Notes: generated by a model from the sequence alone, not told the origin. A stretch of 64,000 nt of DNA from Acidobacterium sp. S8 (GCF_009765985.1 NZ_LMUM01000034.1:698910-762909), one strand, 5' to 3'; counted from the stretch's first letter, positions 48,421-57,940 are shown. Numbers and translations: made by a program.

Positions 48421-49365
48421 TTAAAGATGGATGCCGGTGCGCGGTCCCTGCGCATCGCAGATGCCCCAGGCCATGCGCGGCGTATTATGTGCGATGCCGA
48501 AGCGGCCATCAGGAGCGAGCAGGATGATGCCGCCGTGTCCGCCGAGGCGCTTGTGGAGATAGGCCATGGCGTCGGGAGCGACCTGCTCCGGCGAGCGGCC
48601 CAGCTGCACGCGATCGACGGCCCATTTGCCCAGTACCAGCTTCATGATCGGCTCGCCCCATCCGGTAAGCGAGACGGCGGCACTGGAGTTATCGGCATAG
48701 CAGCCGCAACCAATGAGCGACGAGTCGCCGACGCGGCCGGGGGCCTTGTTCAGGGTGCCTCCGGTAGAAGTGGCGGCGGCGATGTTGCCTTTCGCGTCGA
48801 GGGCGACGGCGCCGACGGTATCGTGTGAGGCGAGCTCGGCCGCGGTTTCCGGAGATTTGTCGTCGCCTGCGAAGGTGAGGTCGGGAAGGCCGGCGCGTTC
48901 CTTGGCCTGTGCATCTTCGAGGCGGCGCTGCTCGCGTTCGAGCACTAATTCCCCGTTGTCGATCAGCTCCATGCCGTGCTGCTGCGCGAATTCTTCGGCT
49001 CCCTGGCCGACGAAGTAGACGTGCGGGCTTTTGTCGAGGACGAGCCGCGCCGCCTGAATGGGATTGCGCAGCCGCTCGACGCAGGCGACGCCTCCGGCGC
49101 GCATACTGCCGCCATCCATCAGGAGCGCGTCGAGCTGGACGCGGCCATCGCGGGTGAGGAAGCTGCCGCGTCCGGCGTCGAAGGTGTCGTCGTCTTCGAG
49201 TACGGAGACGGCTGCCTCGACTGCGTCGACGGCGGACGCGCCTTTCTGGAGCTGGGCGTAGCCGGCAGAGAGCGCGTTGGAGACGCCGCGCTGATGGGCC
49301 TCGACCATGTCGTCGGGAATGGCCCAGGCTCCTCCGTGAACGAGCAAAATTGGTGTGCGTGGCAT
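48421..49365 (-). CDS. Isoaspartyl peptidase/L-asparaginase (T2 family)
   Basis: ILLVHGGAWAIPDD...DTFDAGRGSFLTRDGRVQLDALLMDG...ASHDTVGAVALDAKGNIAAATSTGGTLNKAPGRVGDSSLIGCGCYAD. Confidence 0.94.
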   Translation of the reverse strand: MPRTPILLVHGGAWAIPDDMVEAHQRGVSNALSAGYAQLQKGASAVDAVEAAVSVLEDDDTFDAGRGSFLTRDGRVQLDALLMDGGSMRAGGVACVERLRNPIQAARLVLDKSPHVYFVGQGAEEFAQQHGMELIDNGELVLEREQRRLEDAQAKERAGLPDLTFAGDDKSPETAAELASHDTVGAVALDAKGNIAAATSTGGTLNKAPGRVGDSSLIGCGCYADNSSAAVSLTGWGEPIMKLVLGKWAVDRVQLGRSPEQVAPDAMAYLHKRLGGHGGIILLAPDGRFGIAHNTPRMAWGICDAQGPRTGIHL

Positions 49366-49405
49366 AGGCGAACTTCTGATTGTATCGGAGAGGCGTGGCA
49401 GAGGC

Positions 49406-49858
49406 TTAACAGAGGGCGGGTTCGTTGATATCGCAGCGCTTTACGGTAATGGTGAGGGAGTGTTTCCGTTTAAGAATGCCGGAGATGGTTTCGCTGCGGT
49501 CCAGCTCTTTGAGGTCGCCAGCCGCGCCGATGGTGTAGTGATTGCCGCATGGAGACTCCATGCCTTCGCGGCTGTGATAGGCAAAGCAGCCGAGAAGACG
49601 CTCGGCCAGTGGCGCGCGCAGAGTGCGCTGTGGCAGGTCGGTTTCGCCCTGCGCGTCGGTCATGATCTGTTCAAGATGCTCTGAGCGCTCGGCGGAGGCC
49701 TGCTGCCACAGTTCGCTTACGGCGGTGTCGGCCATTGGCTTACCGAACTGGTCTACCAGCTTGACGTGGTATGCGGGGACTACCGTCAACTTTTCCGGAT
49801 AAAGCAAAATGACAAGCACCAGGATAGAGAATAACCACCAGGGCCATTGTTTTCTCAT
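49406..49858 (-). CDS. Small membrane-anchored protein of unknown function
   Basis: MRKQWPWWLFSILVLVILLYPEKLTVVPAYHVKLVDQFGKPMADTAVSELWQQ; start 49858 chosen inside ORF 49406..50365 because the upstream part overlaps the GH9 gene. Confidence 0.6.
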   Translation of the reverse strand: MRKQWPWWLFSILVLVILLYPEKLTVVPAYHVKLVDQFGKPMADTAVSELWQQASAERSEHLEQIMTDAQGETDLPQRTLRAPLAERLLGCFAYHSREGMESPCGNHYTIGAAGDLKELDRSETISGILKRKHSLTITVKRCDINEPALC

Positions 49859-49975
49859 CGCCGCTACTGTATCTCGATTCTGTCTGCGTGGGTATGGTTT
49901 CCTTTTCGGGCGTTGTTTTTCGCAACATAAGAGGAGCGGGACGAGATGAAGGCAAATTGTGTGAGAATGTAGCCG

Positions 49976-51712
49976 ATGATGCGTCGCCGGGATTTTCTTC
50001 TTTCTTCTGCCCGTTCTCTTGCAGCTGCCGCCGTGGGGACGACGTTTCTTTCTAGCCGGATGGCGGTGGCCGCGCCTGATCAGAATGCGCTTGCCGGAAC
50101 GATAGCCTTGAACCAGCTTGGGTATCTGCCGTCGCAGCCGAAGATGGCGAGCGTGCGCGGCAACGCTGCTTCGTTTGTCATCCGCTCGGCGAAGAATGCG
50201 GTTGCGCTGCAAGGGAAGCTTGGAGAGGCTCGCGCGGATGCGGCTTCCGGAGACACGCTGCGAAGTGTGGATTTTTCTGCGCTGACAAAGCCGGGAAGCT
50301 ATGTGCTCGAACTTGATACCGGCGAGCGATCGGATGCCTTCCAGATTGGGCGCGATGTGTATCACGATGCGCTACGGCTTGCGATGCGCTCATATTATGG
50401 CCAGCGTTGCGGCTGCGCGGTCGATCTGGGCGGAGGCTATGCGCATCCGGCATGCCATATGTCTGCGGGCTATCATGCGTCTTCCGGAAAGAGCGGAGCG
50501 CTGCAAAACCATGGCGGATGGCATGATGCGGGGGATTATGGCCGGTATATCGTGAACGCTGCTGTGAGCACAGCGACGCTGCTGTGGGCGTGGGAGTTGT
50601 ATCAGCCTGTGCTGAAAACTCTGGGATTGCAGATTCCAGAGTCAGGCGGGAAGCTGCCGGATTATCTTGCGGAGATTCGCTGGAATCTGGACTGGATTCT
50701 GACGCTGCAGGATGACGACGGCGGCGTCTGGCACAAGCAGACGAGCCTGCAGTTCTGCGGCTTCATTATGCCGCAGGCGGATACGCTTACCAGCTACGTG
50801 ATTGGAACTGGCGAGCCAGCGTACAAGGGTACTTGCGCGAGCGCCGATTTCGCAGCAGTGATGGCGGTGGCTGCGCGCTGTTACGGTTCTTACGATTCGG
50901 AGTACGCGAAGCGCTGCCTGGATGCGGCGCGAAAAGCGTGGGCGTGGAGCGTAAAGCACCCTGATGTGACTTTTCATAATCCGCCGGATGTGGGCACGGG
51001 CGAATATGGCGATACGGATTGCGCCGATGAGATGTTGTGGGCTGCGGGTGAGCTCTGGCGCACCACCGGCGATGATGAATATGAGAAGTTCTTTGCTTCG
51101 GCGGCCGGCAAGGGCGATGAGATCAAGATTGCCGCTCCGGACTGGAGCGGTGTATCGCCGCTTGGCTATTGGAGCTATGCTCTTTCCGAAAGGAAAGATG
51201 CGGCGGGGCTGCGAAGCGCCATTCAGCAGGCTACGGTGAAAGCGGCGGAGAGTCTGGTTGCAAATAGTAACAGTAACGGTTACGACAATACGCTGACAGA
51301 GACGGATTACGTTTGGGGATCGAACGGCGTGGCGGGAAACCAAGCGCTGCTGCTGCTGGTAGCGAACCATTTTCATCCAGACAGCTCTTTTGTACATGCG
51401 GCGCTCAACAATCTGCACTATCTGCTGGGGCGCAACTGCTTCTCGCTCTCGTGGGTGACGCAGGTGGGCACGCGATCGTTCCAGCATCCGCATCACCGTC
51501 CCAGCGCGGCCGACGGTATCACTGCGCCGTGGCCGGGGCTTCTGTCGGGCGGACCGAACCGGCGACCGGCTGACCCCGTGGCGAAGACGCTGGCGATGGC
51601 ACCGCCGATGCGAATGTATGTCGATGACTCGGGAGCGTATTCGATGAATGAGATTGCGATCAACTGGAACGCGCCACTGGTGTTTCTTCTCGCTGCGGCG
51701 AATAGTCTTTAG
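49976..51712 (+). CDS. Glycoside hydrolase family 9 (endoglucanase-like), Tat-type signal
   Basis: RRRDFLLSSARSLAAAAV signal; GTIALNQLGYLPSQPKMA; GGWHDAGDYGRYIVNAAVSTATLLWAWE; DNTLTETDYVWGSNGVAGNQALLLLVAN; NEIAINWNAPLVFLLA. Confidence 0.92.
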   Translation: MMRRRDFLLSSARSLAAAAVGTTFLSSRMAVAAPDQNALAGTIALNQLGYLPSQPKMASVRGNAASFVIRSAKNAVALQGKLGEARADAASGDTLRSVDFSALTKPGSYVLELDTGERSDAFQIGRDVYHDALRLAMRSYYGQRCGCAVDLGGGYAHPACHMSAGYHASSGKSGALQNHGGWHDAGDYGRYIVNAAVSTATLLWAWELYQPVLKTLGLQIPESGGKLPDYLAEIRWNLDWILTLQDDDGGVWHKQTSLQFCGFIMPQADTLTSYVIGTGEPAYKGTCASADFAAVMAVAARCYGSYDSEYAKRCLDAARKAWAWSVKHPDVTFHNPPDVGTGEYGDTDCADEMLWAAGELWRTTGDDEYEKFFASAAGKGDEIKIAAPDWSGVSPLGYWSYALSERKDAAGLRSAIQQATVKAAESLVANSNSNGYDNTLTETDYVWGSNGVAGNQALLLLVANHFHPDSSFVHAALNNLHYLLGRNCFSLSWVTQVGTRSFQHPHHRPSAADGITAPWPGLLSGGPNRRPADPVAKTLAMAPPMRMYVDDSGAYSMNEIAINWNAPLVFLLAAANSL

Positions 51713-51789
51713 CCGTCAAGTCACCTTCGTAACGCCTGGAGCGTGGCGGAGGCTTGTATTGCAGGGTGCGACGTCCTACGCTGAAGTGC

Positions 51790-52482
51790 ATGGAACGTAA
51801 GCGCGCGGGGCTTTCTATTCTTATGCTGACGATTGCCCTGCGTGGTTCCTTATTTGCTGCTCCTGCCAAGTCACACGCAGTGGGATTGGGAGCAGTGAAG
51901 ACGGTGCCGTACTCTGTCGCCGGCGATCCGGCTGGTGCAGCGCAGGGTGAGACGGAACTGCGGGTGCGTCCGCTGGTGGTGGATGCAAAGGTAAAAGAGT
52001 GGACGACCGGAGAAGTTCACGATGTGACGGATCGCAGCTTCGCGGTGCGCCGCGCGATCCGGCTCAATGATGCCCTCCCCACAGAAAAAAAAGAGCATTG
52101 GGTCTGGCAGCGCGGTCCGTGGCTGCTGATCGACCGGGCCAGCGGACACATTACTCCGATCAAGCTGCCTGATTATGATCCGGCGGTGTCGAGCGTTGTG
52201 TGGTTTCGCGACTATGCGGCTTACTGCGGTCTGAATGCCAGCGGCAAGCAGTTGTTTGCGGTGGTGGCGCAGATAGCCGCGCGGAAGCCAGTGCTGTCGA
52301 AAAAGCTCAAGGCGTGGGATGTTGCTGACCATCCAACACCGGCGTGCGCTCCTTCCGCATGGCAGCGCGAGCCGCTGCGCATTACTTTTCAGGCTACTGG
52401 ATCGGAGCAGGTCAGCTACGATCTCGTGGGTCAGTCGTCGGTGCTGGTAGAAGACGGCGACGACAGCGACACGGGAAATTAG
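51790..52482 (+). CDS. Secreted protein of unknown function
   Basis: Signal-like MERKRAGLSILMLTIALRGSLFAAPAKS; continuous frame; start 51790 chosen within ORF 51754..52482. Confidence 0.65.
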   Translation: MERKRAGLSILMLTIALRGSLFAAPAKSHAVGLGAVKTVPYSVAGDPAGAAQGETELRVRPLVVDAKVKEWTTGEVHDVTDRSFAVRRAIRLNDALPTEKKEHWVWQRGPWLLIDRASGHITPIKLPDYDPAVSSVVWFRDYAAYCGLNASGKQLFAVVAQIAARKPVLSKKLKAWDVADHPTPACAPSAWQREPLRITFQATGSEQVSYDLVGQSSVLVEDGDDSDTGN

Positions 52483-52561
52483 CGTCCATTTCTGCGATGC
52501 AATGCACATGAACTTTCATCGTCTGGTTTGAGCTGTCGTCGCGTTCGGCTACACTGTTGGT

Positions 52562-52927
52562 GTGCGACGCTCGCTCGCCATCTCGTTGTTGCTGCTCTTC
52601 AGCTTCTCACTTCTGACGCCTTTCTTCGCGCCGGATGCGGAAGCTGCTGTGCCCGCCTGCTGCCGTCGTGGAGGCAGGCATCACTGCGTAGAATCGGACG
52701 GAGATGCCAAGGACAACGGAACCAGGATGATCGCTCAGCGGTGTCCGTATGCCCCGGAAGCTCCGGCGATCGTGCATCTGACGGCTTTTACTCCGGCTCC
52801 GAACGAAGCGGTATTCGCCGGACTGGTCAGCCATCCGTCAGTTCATGCACAGATAGCCGCACAGTACCGCATCTCATTCGATCGCTCGCGCCAGAAGCGC
52901 GGACCTCCCGTCTTCTTCTTTCTGTAG
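52562..52927 (+). CDS. Small secreted Cys/His-rich protein of unknown function, upstream of a TonB receptor
   Basis: Signal peptide RRSLAISLLLLFSFSLLTPFFAPDAEA followed by AVPACCRRGGRHHCVESD...MIAQRCPYAP. Confidence 0.65.
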   Translation: MRRSLAISLLLLFSFSLLTPFFAPDAEAAVPACCRRGGRHHCVESDGDAKDNGTRMIAQRCPYAPEAPAIVHLTAFTPAPNEAVFAGLVSHPSVHAQIAAQYRISFDRSRQKRGPPVFFFL

Positions 52928-52999
52928 CTGCCAGTATCCGAACTCCGATTCGCGGAGTTCCTGAGAATTCTCCAGCCACATAGAGGAGGTTTCTGCCGT

Positions 53000-55270
53000 A
53001 TGCGCAGAACTGCATTGCTTTTTCTTTTTGCCTGCCTGTTTTTGAGTTTGCAGGCACATGCCAGTGTCTTTGGACAGGTGGAAGGCATCGTGCATGATCC
53101 GCAGCATCGACCGATTTCGGGAGCGCAGGTTGTTCTTAAGTCGGCTACTTCTGATTTTTCGCAGCAGATACAGACGAACAATGACGGGGCTTTCCGTTTT
53201 GCTGCTATTCCGGCGGGCGATTATCTGGTCACGATCCGGCAATCGGGCTTCAGTGCTCTCGAACAACACATCACCGTTGCTTCGGGCGCGTCACCGCTTC
53301 TGCATTTCGAGCTTTCGGTTGCGGGTGTTCAGCAATCCGCTGTGGTTACGGCGGAAGCGCAGACTGCCAATGTCGATACGGTGACTCCTACAACTTTGGT
53401 CAGCCGCGAAGATATTGCCCGCACGCCTGGAGCGAGCCGCACGAACGGCTTTGAAATGATCACGGACTATGTTCCGGGTTCGTATGAAACGCATGACATG
53501 CTGCATATGCGCGGCGGTCACCAGGTGAGCTGGCTGATTGATGGCGTTCAGATTCCCAACACCAACATTGGAAGCAACCTCGGCGCGCAGATTGATCCCA
53601 AGGATATCGATTACCTTGAAGCGCAGCGTGGGAGCTATAACGCCGATGTGGGCGATCGCACCTATGGCGTTTTCAATGTGGTGCCACGCACGGGTTTCGC
53701 CGGCAACAACCAGGCTGAGCTTGTTTTGAGCGCTGGCAACTTCTACCAGACCAATGACCAGCTCAACTTTGGCAGCCACAGCGAAAAGTTTGCATATTAC
53801 GGCAGTCTTAACGGCAACCGCAGCAACTATGGATTGCAGCCGCCTATCTCGCAGGTGTATCACGATGCTGTGAATGGTTACGGCGGCTTTGCTTCATTCA
53901 TTTACAACCGCACTCCGCAGGATCAGTTTCGTCTTATCACCCAGTTGCGGACCGACTACTTTCAGGTTCCGTATGATCCGGACCCTAACAGCTGGGAGAA
54001 TCAGGAATATGACTCAAGCGGGTTGCGCGATGGCCAGCATGAGACCGATGGACTGACGACATTCTCGTGGGTTCACACATTCAACACATCGACACTGTTA
54101 CAGATTTCGCCGTTCTACCACTACAACAGCGCCAACTATGAACCAAAGCCATATGACTTTCCTGTAGCCACGACCAGTGATCGAGCTTCGAACTACGGCG
54201 GAGTGCAGGGATCGATCAGCACCGAGATTGCCAGCAATAACATTCAGGCGGGCATCTACTCGTTTGGTCAGCATGACAGTTATCTGTTCGGAAGCATCTT
54301 CAACGATGGAAGCTTCGAAAATTTTTCGACTCCCGATGCGGCGAGCGGCGGGCTGGTAGAAGAATTCATCTCTGACAATTACAAAATCACACCCTGGCTT
54401 ACGCTGATTGGCGGATTGCGCCAGTCGTGGTTTCGAGGCGATTTTACGGAGAAGGCGACAAGCCCGCGTGTGGGCGCTGCGGTGCAGATACCGAAGCTTA
54501 ATTGGGTCTTCCGCGGATTCTATGGCCACTATTACCAGCCGCCTCCGCTCCTCACGGCGACAGGGCCGATTCTTGGATATGCGAATTCGCAAAATACCGC
54601 ATTCGAGCCGTTGCATGGCGAACGGGATGAAGAGCACCAGTTTGGAGTGCAGATTCCCTTTCGTGGATGGCTGCTGGACGCCGATACATTCCGTACACGC
54701 GCGAAGAACTTTCTCGATCACAGCAATGTCGGCGAATCGAGCCTCTATTATCCTGTCACGATCGATGGAGCGCTGATTCGCGGATGGGAGCTGACGCTGC
54801 GCTCGCCGCGTCTCTGGCGTTATGGACAGGCGCACCTGGCGTACTCAAACCAGATTGCCGAGCAGCGGGGAGCGATTACGGGAGGGCTGGTCTGCGCGCC
54901 TATAAGCTCACCGGACTGCGAGGCGGATTTCAGCTATTCGCCGCTCGATCATGATCAGCGCAACACTCTTAACGTAGGCTACGACGTTTCATTGCCGTGG
55001 CGCGTCTTCGCATCAACAAATGTTTATTACGGGTCGGGCTTCAGTAATGGAGATCCGAATGAGCAGTATCCGGGCAACTATCTGCCACAGCATACGACCT
55101 TCGATCTAACGGCAGGAAAGACATTCGGAGAAAATGTAACCGTATCGGTTACATCACTCAACGTCGCTGACCACCGGGTATTGCTGGATAACAGCCTTAC
55201 CTTTGGAGGCTTTCACTATAACGATCCTCGCCAGATTTATGGCGAAGTTCGCTATCGCTTTCATTATTAG
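53000..55270 (+). CDS. TonB-dependent receptor with carboxypeptidase-regulatory-like N-terminal domain
   Basis: VFGQVEGIVHDPQHRPISGAQVVLKS...; plug-like LHMRGGHQVSWLIDGVQIPNTNIGSNLGAQIDPKDIDYLEAQRGSYNADVGDRTYGVFNVVPRTGF; C-terminal aromatic (VRYRFHY). Confidence 0.92.
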   Translation: MRRTALLFLFACLFLSLQAHASVFGQVEGIVHDPQHRPISGAQVVLKSATSDFSQQIQTNNDGAFRFAAIPAGDYLVTIRQSGFSALEQHITVASGASPLLHFELSVAGVQQSAVVTAEAQTANVDTVTPTTLVSREDIARTPGASRTNGFEMITDYVPGSYETHDMLHMRGGHQVSWLIDGVQIPNTNIGSNLGAQIDPKDIDYLEAQRGSYNADVGDRTYGVFNVVPRTGFAGNNQAELVLSAGNFYQTNDQLNFGSHSEKFAYYGSLNGNRSNYGLQPPISQVYHDAVNGYGGFASFIYNRTPQDQFRLITQLRTDYFQVPYDPDPNSWENQEYDSSGLRDGQHETDGLTTFSWVHTFNTSTLLQISPFYHYNSANYEPKPYDFPVATTSDRASNYGGVQGSISTEIASNNIQAGIYSFGQHDSYLFGSIFNDGSFENFSTPDAASGGLVEEFISDNYKITPWLTLIGGLRQSWFRGDFTEKATSPRVGAAVQIPKLNWVFRGFYGHYYQPPPLLTATGPILGYANSQNTAFEPLHGERDEEHQFGVQIPFRGWLLDADTFRTRAKNFLDHSNVGESSLYYPVTIDGALIRGWELTLRSPRLWRYGQAHLAYSNQIAEQRGAITGGLVCAPISSPDCEADFSYSPLDHDQRNTLNVGYDVSLPWRVFASTNVYYGSGFSNGDPNEQYPGNYLPQHTTFDLTAGKTFGENVTVSVTSLNVADHRVLLDNSLTFGGFHYNDPRQIYGEVRYRFHY

Positions 55271-55395
55271 TAAGCGTCATCCGAGGGAAGAGTCTCCAGT
55301 CATCCTGGCTTGAGATTCTTCCTCCGTTCGCGTTGCTCAGGGTCGTCAGAAGGACGGCGTCTTACAGTCATGCGCGGCGGCGCATGGAGCGCGAA

Positions 55396-55875
55396 TCATT
55401 TCTTGATGGTGCGCGAATCCCATTGTGTACAGCCGGTGGGCTGGCTGTAGTCGAGCATCTTGCAACCGGCGACGCTGCCCGGCGCCTGCTTATCTGTGCT
55501 GAAGGGCATGAGCGTTGGCGGTCCAAGGATGCCGAGGAACTGGCTGTCCCATTTCACGGGGATGAGCGAGTTGTGTTTGAGCGTGAATGTGGCGGGAGAC
55601 GGCGACGGTTTGTCCTCAACGGTATCGAAGGTGATCGCCAGCGTTTTCCCGTCAAGGGTCCAATGGACATGCCATACTTCGGGGTCTTTCTCGTGCCAGT
55701 TCTGTTGCAGAACCGCGGTGCCGTCTTTGGCAAGCGTCAGCAGGACGACGCGATGCACTTCGGCGGAATATCCACCGCTGCCCATGTAGAAGTTCTTGAG
55801 CTTATCGGCGTAGCTGGAAGCCGAAATCGAGAGCGCAAGCAGGAGCACGAGAGCCGCCAAAGGTTTGATACGCAT
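55396..55875 (-). CDS. Secreted protein of unknown function
   Basis: MRIKPLAALVLLLALSISASSYADKLKNFYMGSGGYSAEVHRVVLLTLAKDGTAVLQQNWHEKDPEVWHVHWTLDGKTLAITFD; start 55875 chosen within the longer ORF. Confidence 0.75.
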   Translation of the reverse strand: MRIKPLAALVLLLALSISASSYADKLKNFYMGSGGYSAEVHRVVLLTLAKDGTAVLQQNWHEKDPEVWHVHWTLDGKTLAITFDTVEDKPSPSPATFTLKHNSLIPVKWDSQFLGILGPPTLMPFSTDKQAPGSVAGCKMLDYSQPTGCTQWDSRTIKK

Positions 55876-55880
55876 ATGGT

Positions 55881-57119
55881 CTACATCGTATCGCGTATAG
55901 CGGACTTGTCGAGCGGAGAATGAATATGCTCGGGACGAACTCCGAGTCCGACGACACGCGCCATGATGCGCTGAAGGCCGGGCAGGTTGAGAATCGCACG
56001 CATCTGCCACGGAGCATGGGCTTTCTCCGGCTTGCCAAGGAAATTTAACGAGGCGTTATGCGCCCGTGCCTGCATGCCTTGTATTACGCGCACCGGGAAT
56101 TCGCGCCGTTCCTGAACGCGAGCCAGCAGATCGCGGGTGACCGCTTTCTGGCGTAGCGGCTGAGCCAGTATGTTCGCCGCGGCAACTGCATCCTGCACTG
56201 CGAGGTTGATGCCGACGCCTCCGGCCGGCGACATGGCGTGAGCCGCGTCTCCGATGCAGAGCAATCCATCTCTGTACCACTGCCGCAGGCGGTTGATCTG
56301 GATGGAAAGCAGCTTCACCTGGTCCCAGTCCTTGATCTCTTCGACGCGTTTGCCGAGGAACGGGCTGACCTGCAGCAGCGATTCTCTGAAGGCGGGAATG
56401 CCCGCGGCCTTTATCTGGTCGAACATGCCCTTGCGGATGATGAGACCAGCCTGAAAATATTCTTCGCGGTTGATGAGGATGAGCATCTGGCCATAGTCGA
56501 TATTTCCCAATGAATGGTAGGGATCGTCGGGATGACGGCTGATGTGGAACCAGAGCACATCGACGGGCGCGCCGTGATCGATGACGTCGAACTTTGCCGT
56601 GTCGCGGACGATCGAATGGCGGCCATCGCAGCCTACGGTTAGATCGGCTTCGATTTCGGCTTCCCCTTGCGGCGTCTTGACGCGAACTCCCTGCACGCGG
56701 CCGCTCTCTTCTATAAGCCCAATCACTTCGTGTTCCATGCGCAGGTCGAAGGTCGTAAACCTGTTACCGTGCTCGGAGAGGAAATTCAGGAAGTCCCACT
56801 GCGGCATCAGGCCGATGAATTTGCAATGTGTGGGCAGGTGAGAGAAATCGGCTGCGGTAAAGGCGAAATCGCCGAACTGGCCGCCGACGCTGTGAAGTTC
56901 CTGATGAGGCAGCTTGAGGAACTCGTCGAGCAGACCGAGTTCATACATCAGTTCCAGCGTCGAAGGATGAATGGTGTCGCCGCGGAAGTCGCGGAAGAAA
57001 TCTTTGTGCTTTTCGAGCACTGTTACGCGAACGCCTGCACGCGCCAGCAGGTAGCCGAGCATGACGCCTGCCGGGCCGCCGCCCGCAACACAGCATGTTG
57101 TTTTATCCCGTTTCTGCAT
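55881..57119 (-). CDS. FAD-dependent aromatic-ring-hydroxylase-like oxidoreductase
   Basis: TCCVAGGGPAGVMLGYLLARAGVRVTVLEKH (GxGxxG), DLTVGCDGRHSIVRD, LLCIGDAAHAMSPAGGVGINLAVQDAVAAANIL; start 57119 (MQKRDKTTC). Confidence 0.92.
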   Translation of the reverse strand: MQKRDKTTCCVAGGGPAGVMLGYLLARAGVRVTVLEKHKDFFRDFRGDTIHPSTLELMYELGLLDEFLKLPHQELHSVGGQFGDFAFTAADFSHLPTHCKFIGLMPQWDFLNFLSEHGNRFTTFDLRMEHEVIGLIEESGRVQGVRVKTPQGEAEIEADLTVGCDGRHSIVRDTAKFDVIDHGAPVDVLWFHISRHPDDPYHSLGNIDYGQMLILINREEYFQAGLIIRKGMFDQIKAAGIPAFRESLLQVSPFLGKRVEEIKDWDQVKLLSIQINRLRQWYRDGLLCIGDAAHAMSPAGGVGINLAVQDAVAAANILAQPLRQKAVTRDLLARVQERREFPVRVIQGMQARAHNASLNFLGKPEKAHAPWQMRAILNLPGLQRIMARVVGLGVRPEHIHSPLDKSAIRDTM

Positions 57120-57184
57120 CCTTTTCCTTCGAAAATACAAGCATTGCGCCAGAGGGTTAAAACTTACAGGACTACGATACATGT

Positions 57185-57772
57185 ATGGATGCGTTTGAAG
57201 ACTTATTGAGGCAGGCGGAGGTGGCTCATGGGCATCTTTGCGCCGGACAGATTCTCGGCGTCCGGATGGCCATGCTTGGCTGCGCGCGACTTGGCATCGA
57301 TGAGCCGCGCGGTAAGGACCGCAAGCGCCTGGTGACGTATATCGAGATTGACCGCTGCGCCACGGATGCGATCGGAGTGGTGACGGGCTGTCGCCTGGGC
57401 AAGCGCGCGTTGAAGTTCCGCGACTGGGGCAAGATGGCCGCGACGTTTGTCGATCTCGCCGCGGATAAGGCGATCCGCATCGCAGCAAAAGAGTCGTCGA
57501 AGGCGCTGGCGCGCGAGATGTATCCGGAGATAGAGAACAAGAACCAGCAGCAGATGAAGGCTTATCGCGAGATGAGCGACGGCGATCTCTTCGATGAGCA
57601 GTGGGTACGGGTGGTGATTGGGCCGAAGGAATTTCCCGGTTACAAGGGCGAGCGCATTGTTTGTGATCGCTGTAGTGAGGGCATTAACTATGACCGCTTC
57701 GTGCGGCGGGATGGGCAGAATCTTTGCTTCAGCTGCGCTGCGCCGGAAGAGCGCTATTATCAGCCGCTCTAG
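57185..57772 (+). CDS. FmdE-family (formylmethanofuran dehydrogenase subunit E-like) protein with C-terminal zinc-finger-like motif
   Basis: AEVAHGHLCAGQILGVRMAMLG...YIEIDRCATDAIGVVTGCRLGKRALKFRDWGKMAATFVD...VCDRCSEGINYDRFVRRDGQNLCFSCA. Confidence 0.9.
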   Translation: MDAFEDLLRQAEVAHGHLCAGQILGVRMAMLGCARLGIDEPRGKDRKRLVTYIEIDRCATDAIGVVTGCRLGKRALKFRDWGKMAATFVDLAADKAIRIAAKESSKALAREMYPEIENKNQQQMKAYREMSDGDLFDEQWVRVVIGPKEFPGYKGERIVCDRCSEGINYDRFVRRDGQNLCFSCAAPEERYYQPL

Positions 57773-57812
57773 TGATGTTTTCATTTTAAGGTCCAAATTC
57801 AGACGGAGAAAG

Positions 57813-57877
57813 GCCCAGGGCTAAAGCCCTCCAGAGCGGTGCGCCTATTCACCGGGCTAAAGCCCGGTGCTTCTACC
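57813..57877. repeat. Pair of REP-like palindromes (family 1)
   Basis: GCCCAGGGCTAAAGCCCTCC...CACCGGGCTAAAGCCCGGTGCTTCTACC. Confidence 0.85.
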
Positions 57878-57898
57878 TGAATGAAGAGTGATAAATAA

Positions 57899-57923
57899 CA
57901 AAGCCCGCCATGATGGCGGGCTT
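57899..57923. terminator. Intrinsic terminator between convergent fmdE-like and Oar-like genes
   Basis: CAAAGCCCGCCATGATGGCGGGCTTTG. Confidence 0.7.
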
Positions 57924-57940
57924 TGCTGGCTGAGGATGAA

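Noticed and set aside
57120-57488. N-terminal extension of the FAD oxidoreductase ORF up to 57488
   Set aside because: Overlaps the fmdE-like gene on the other strand; the Rossmann GxGxxG start indicates Met at 57119.
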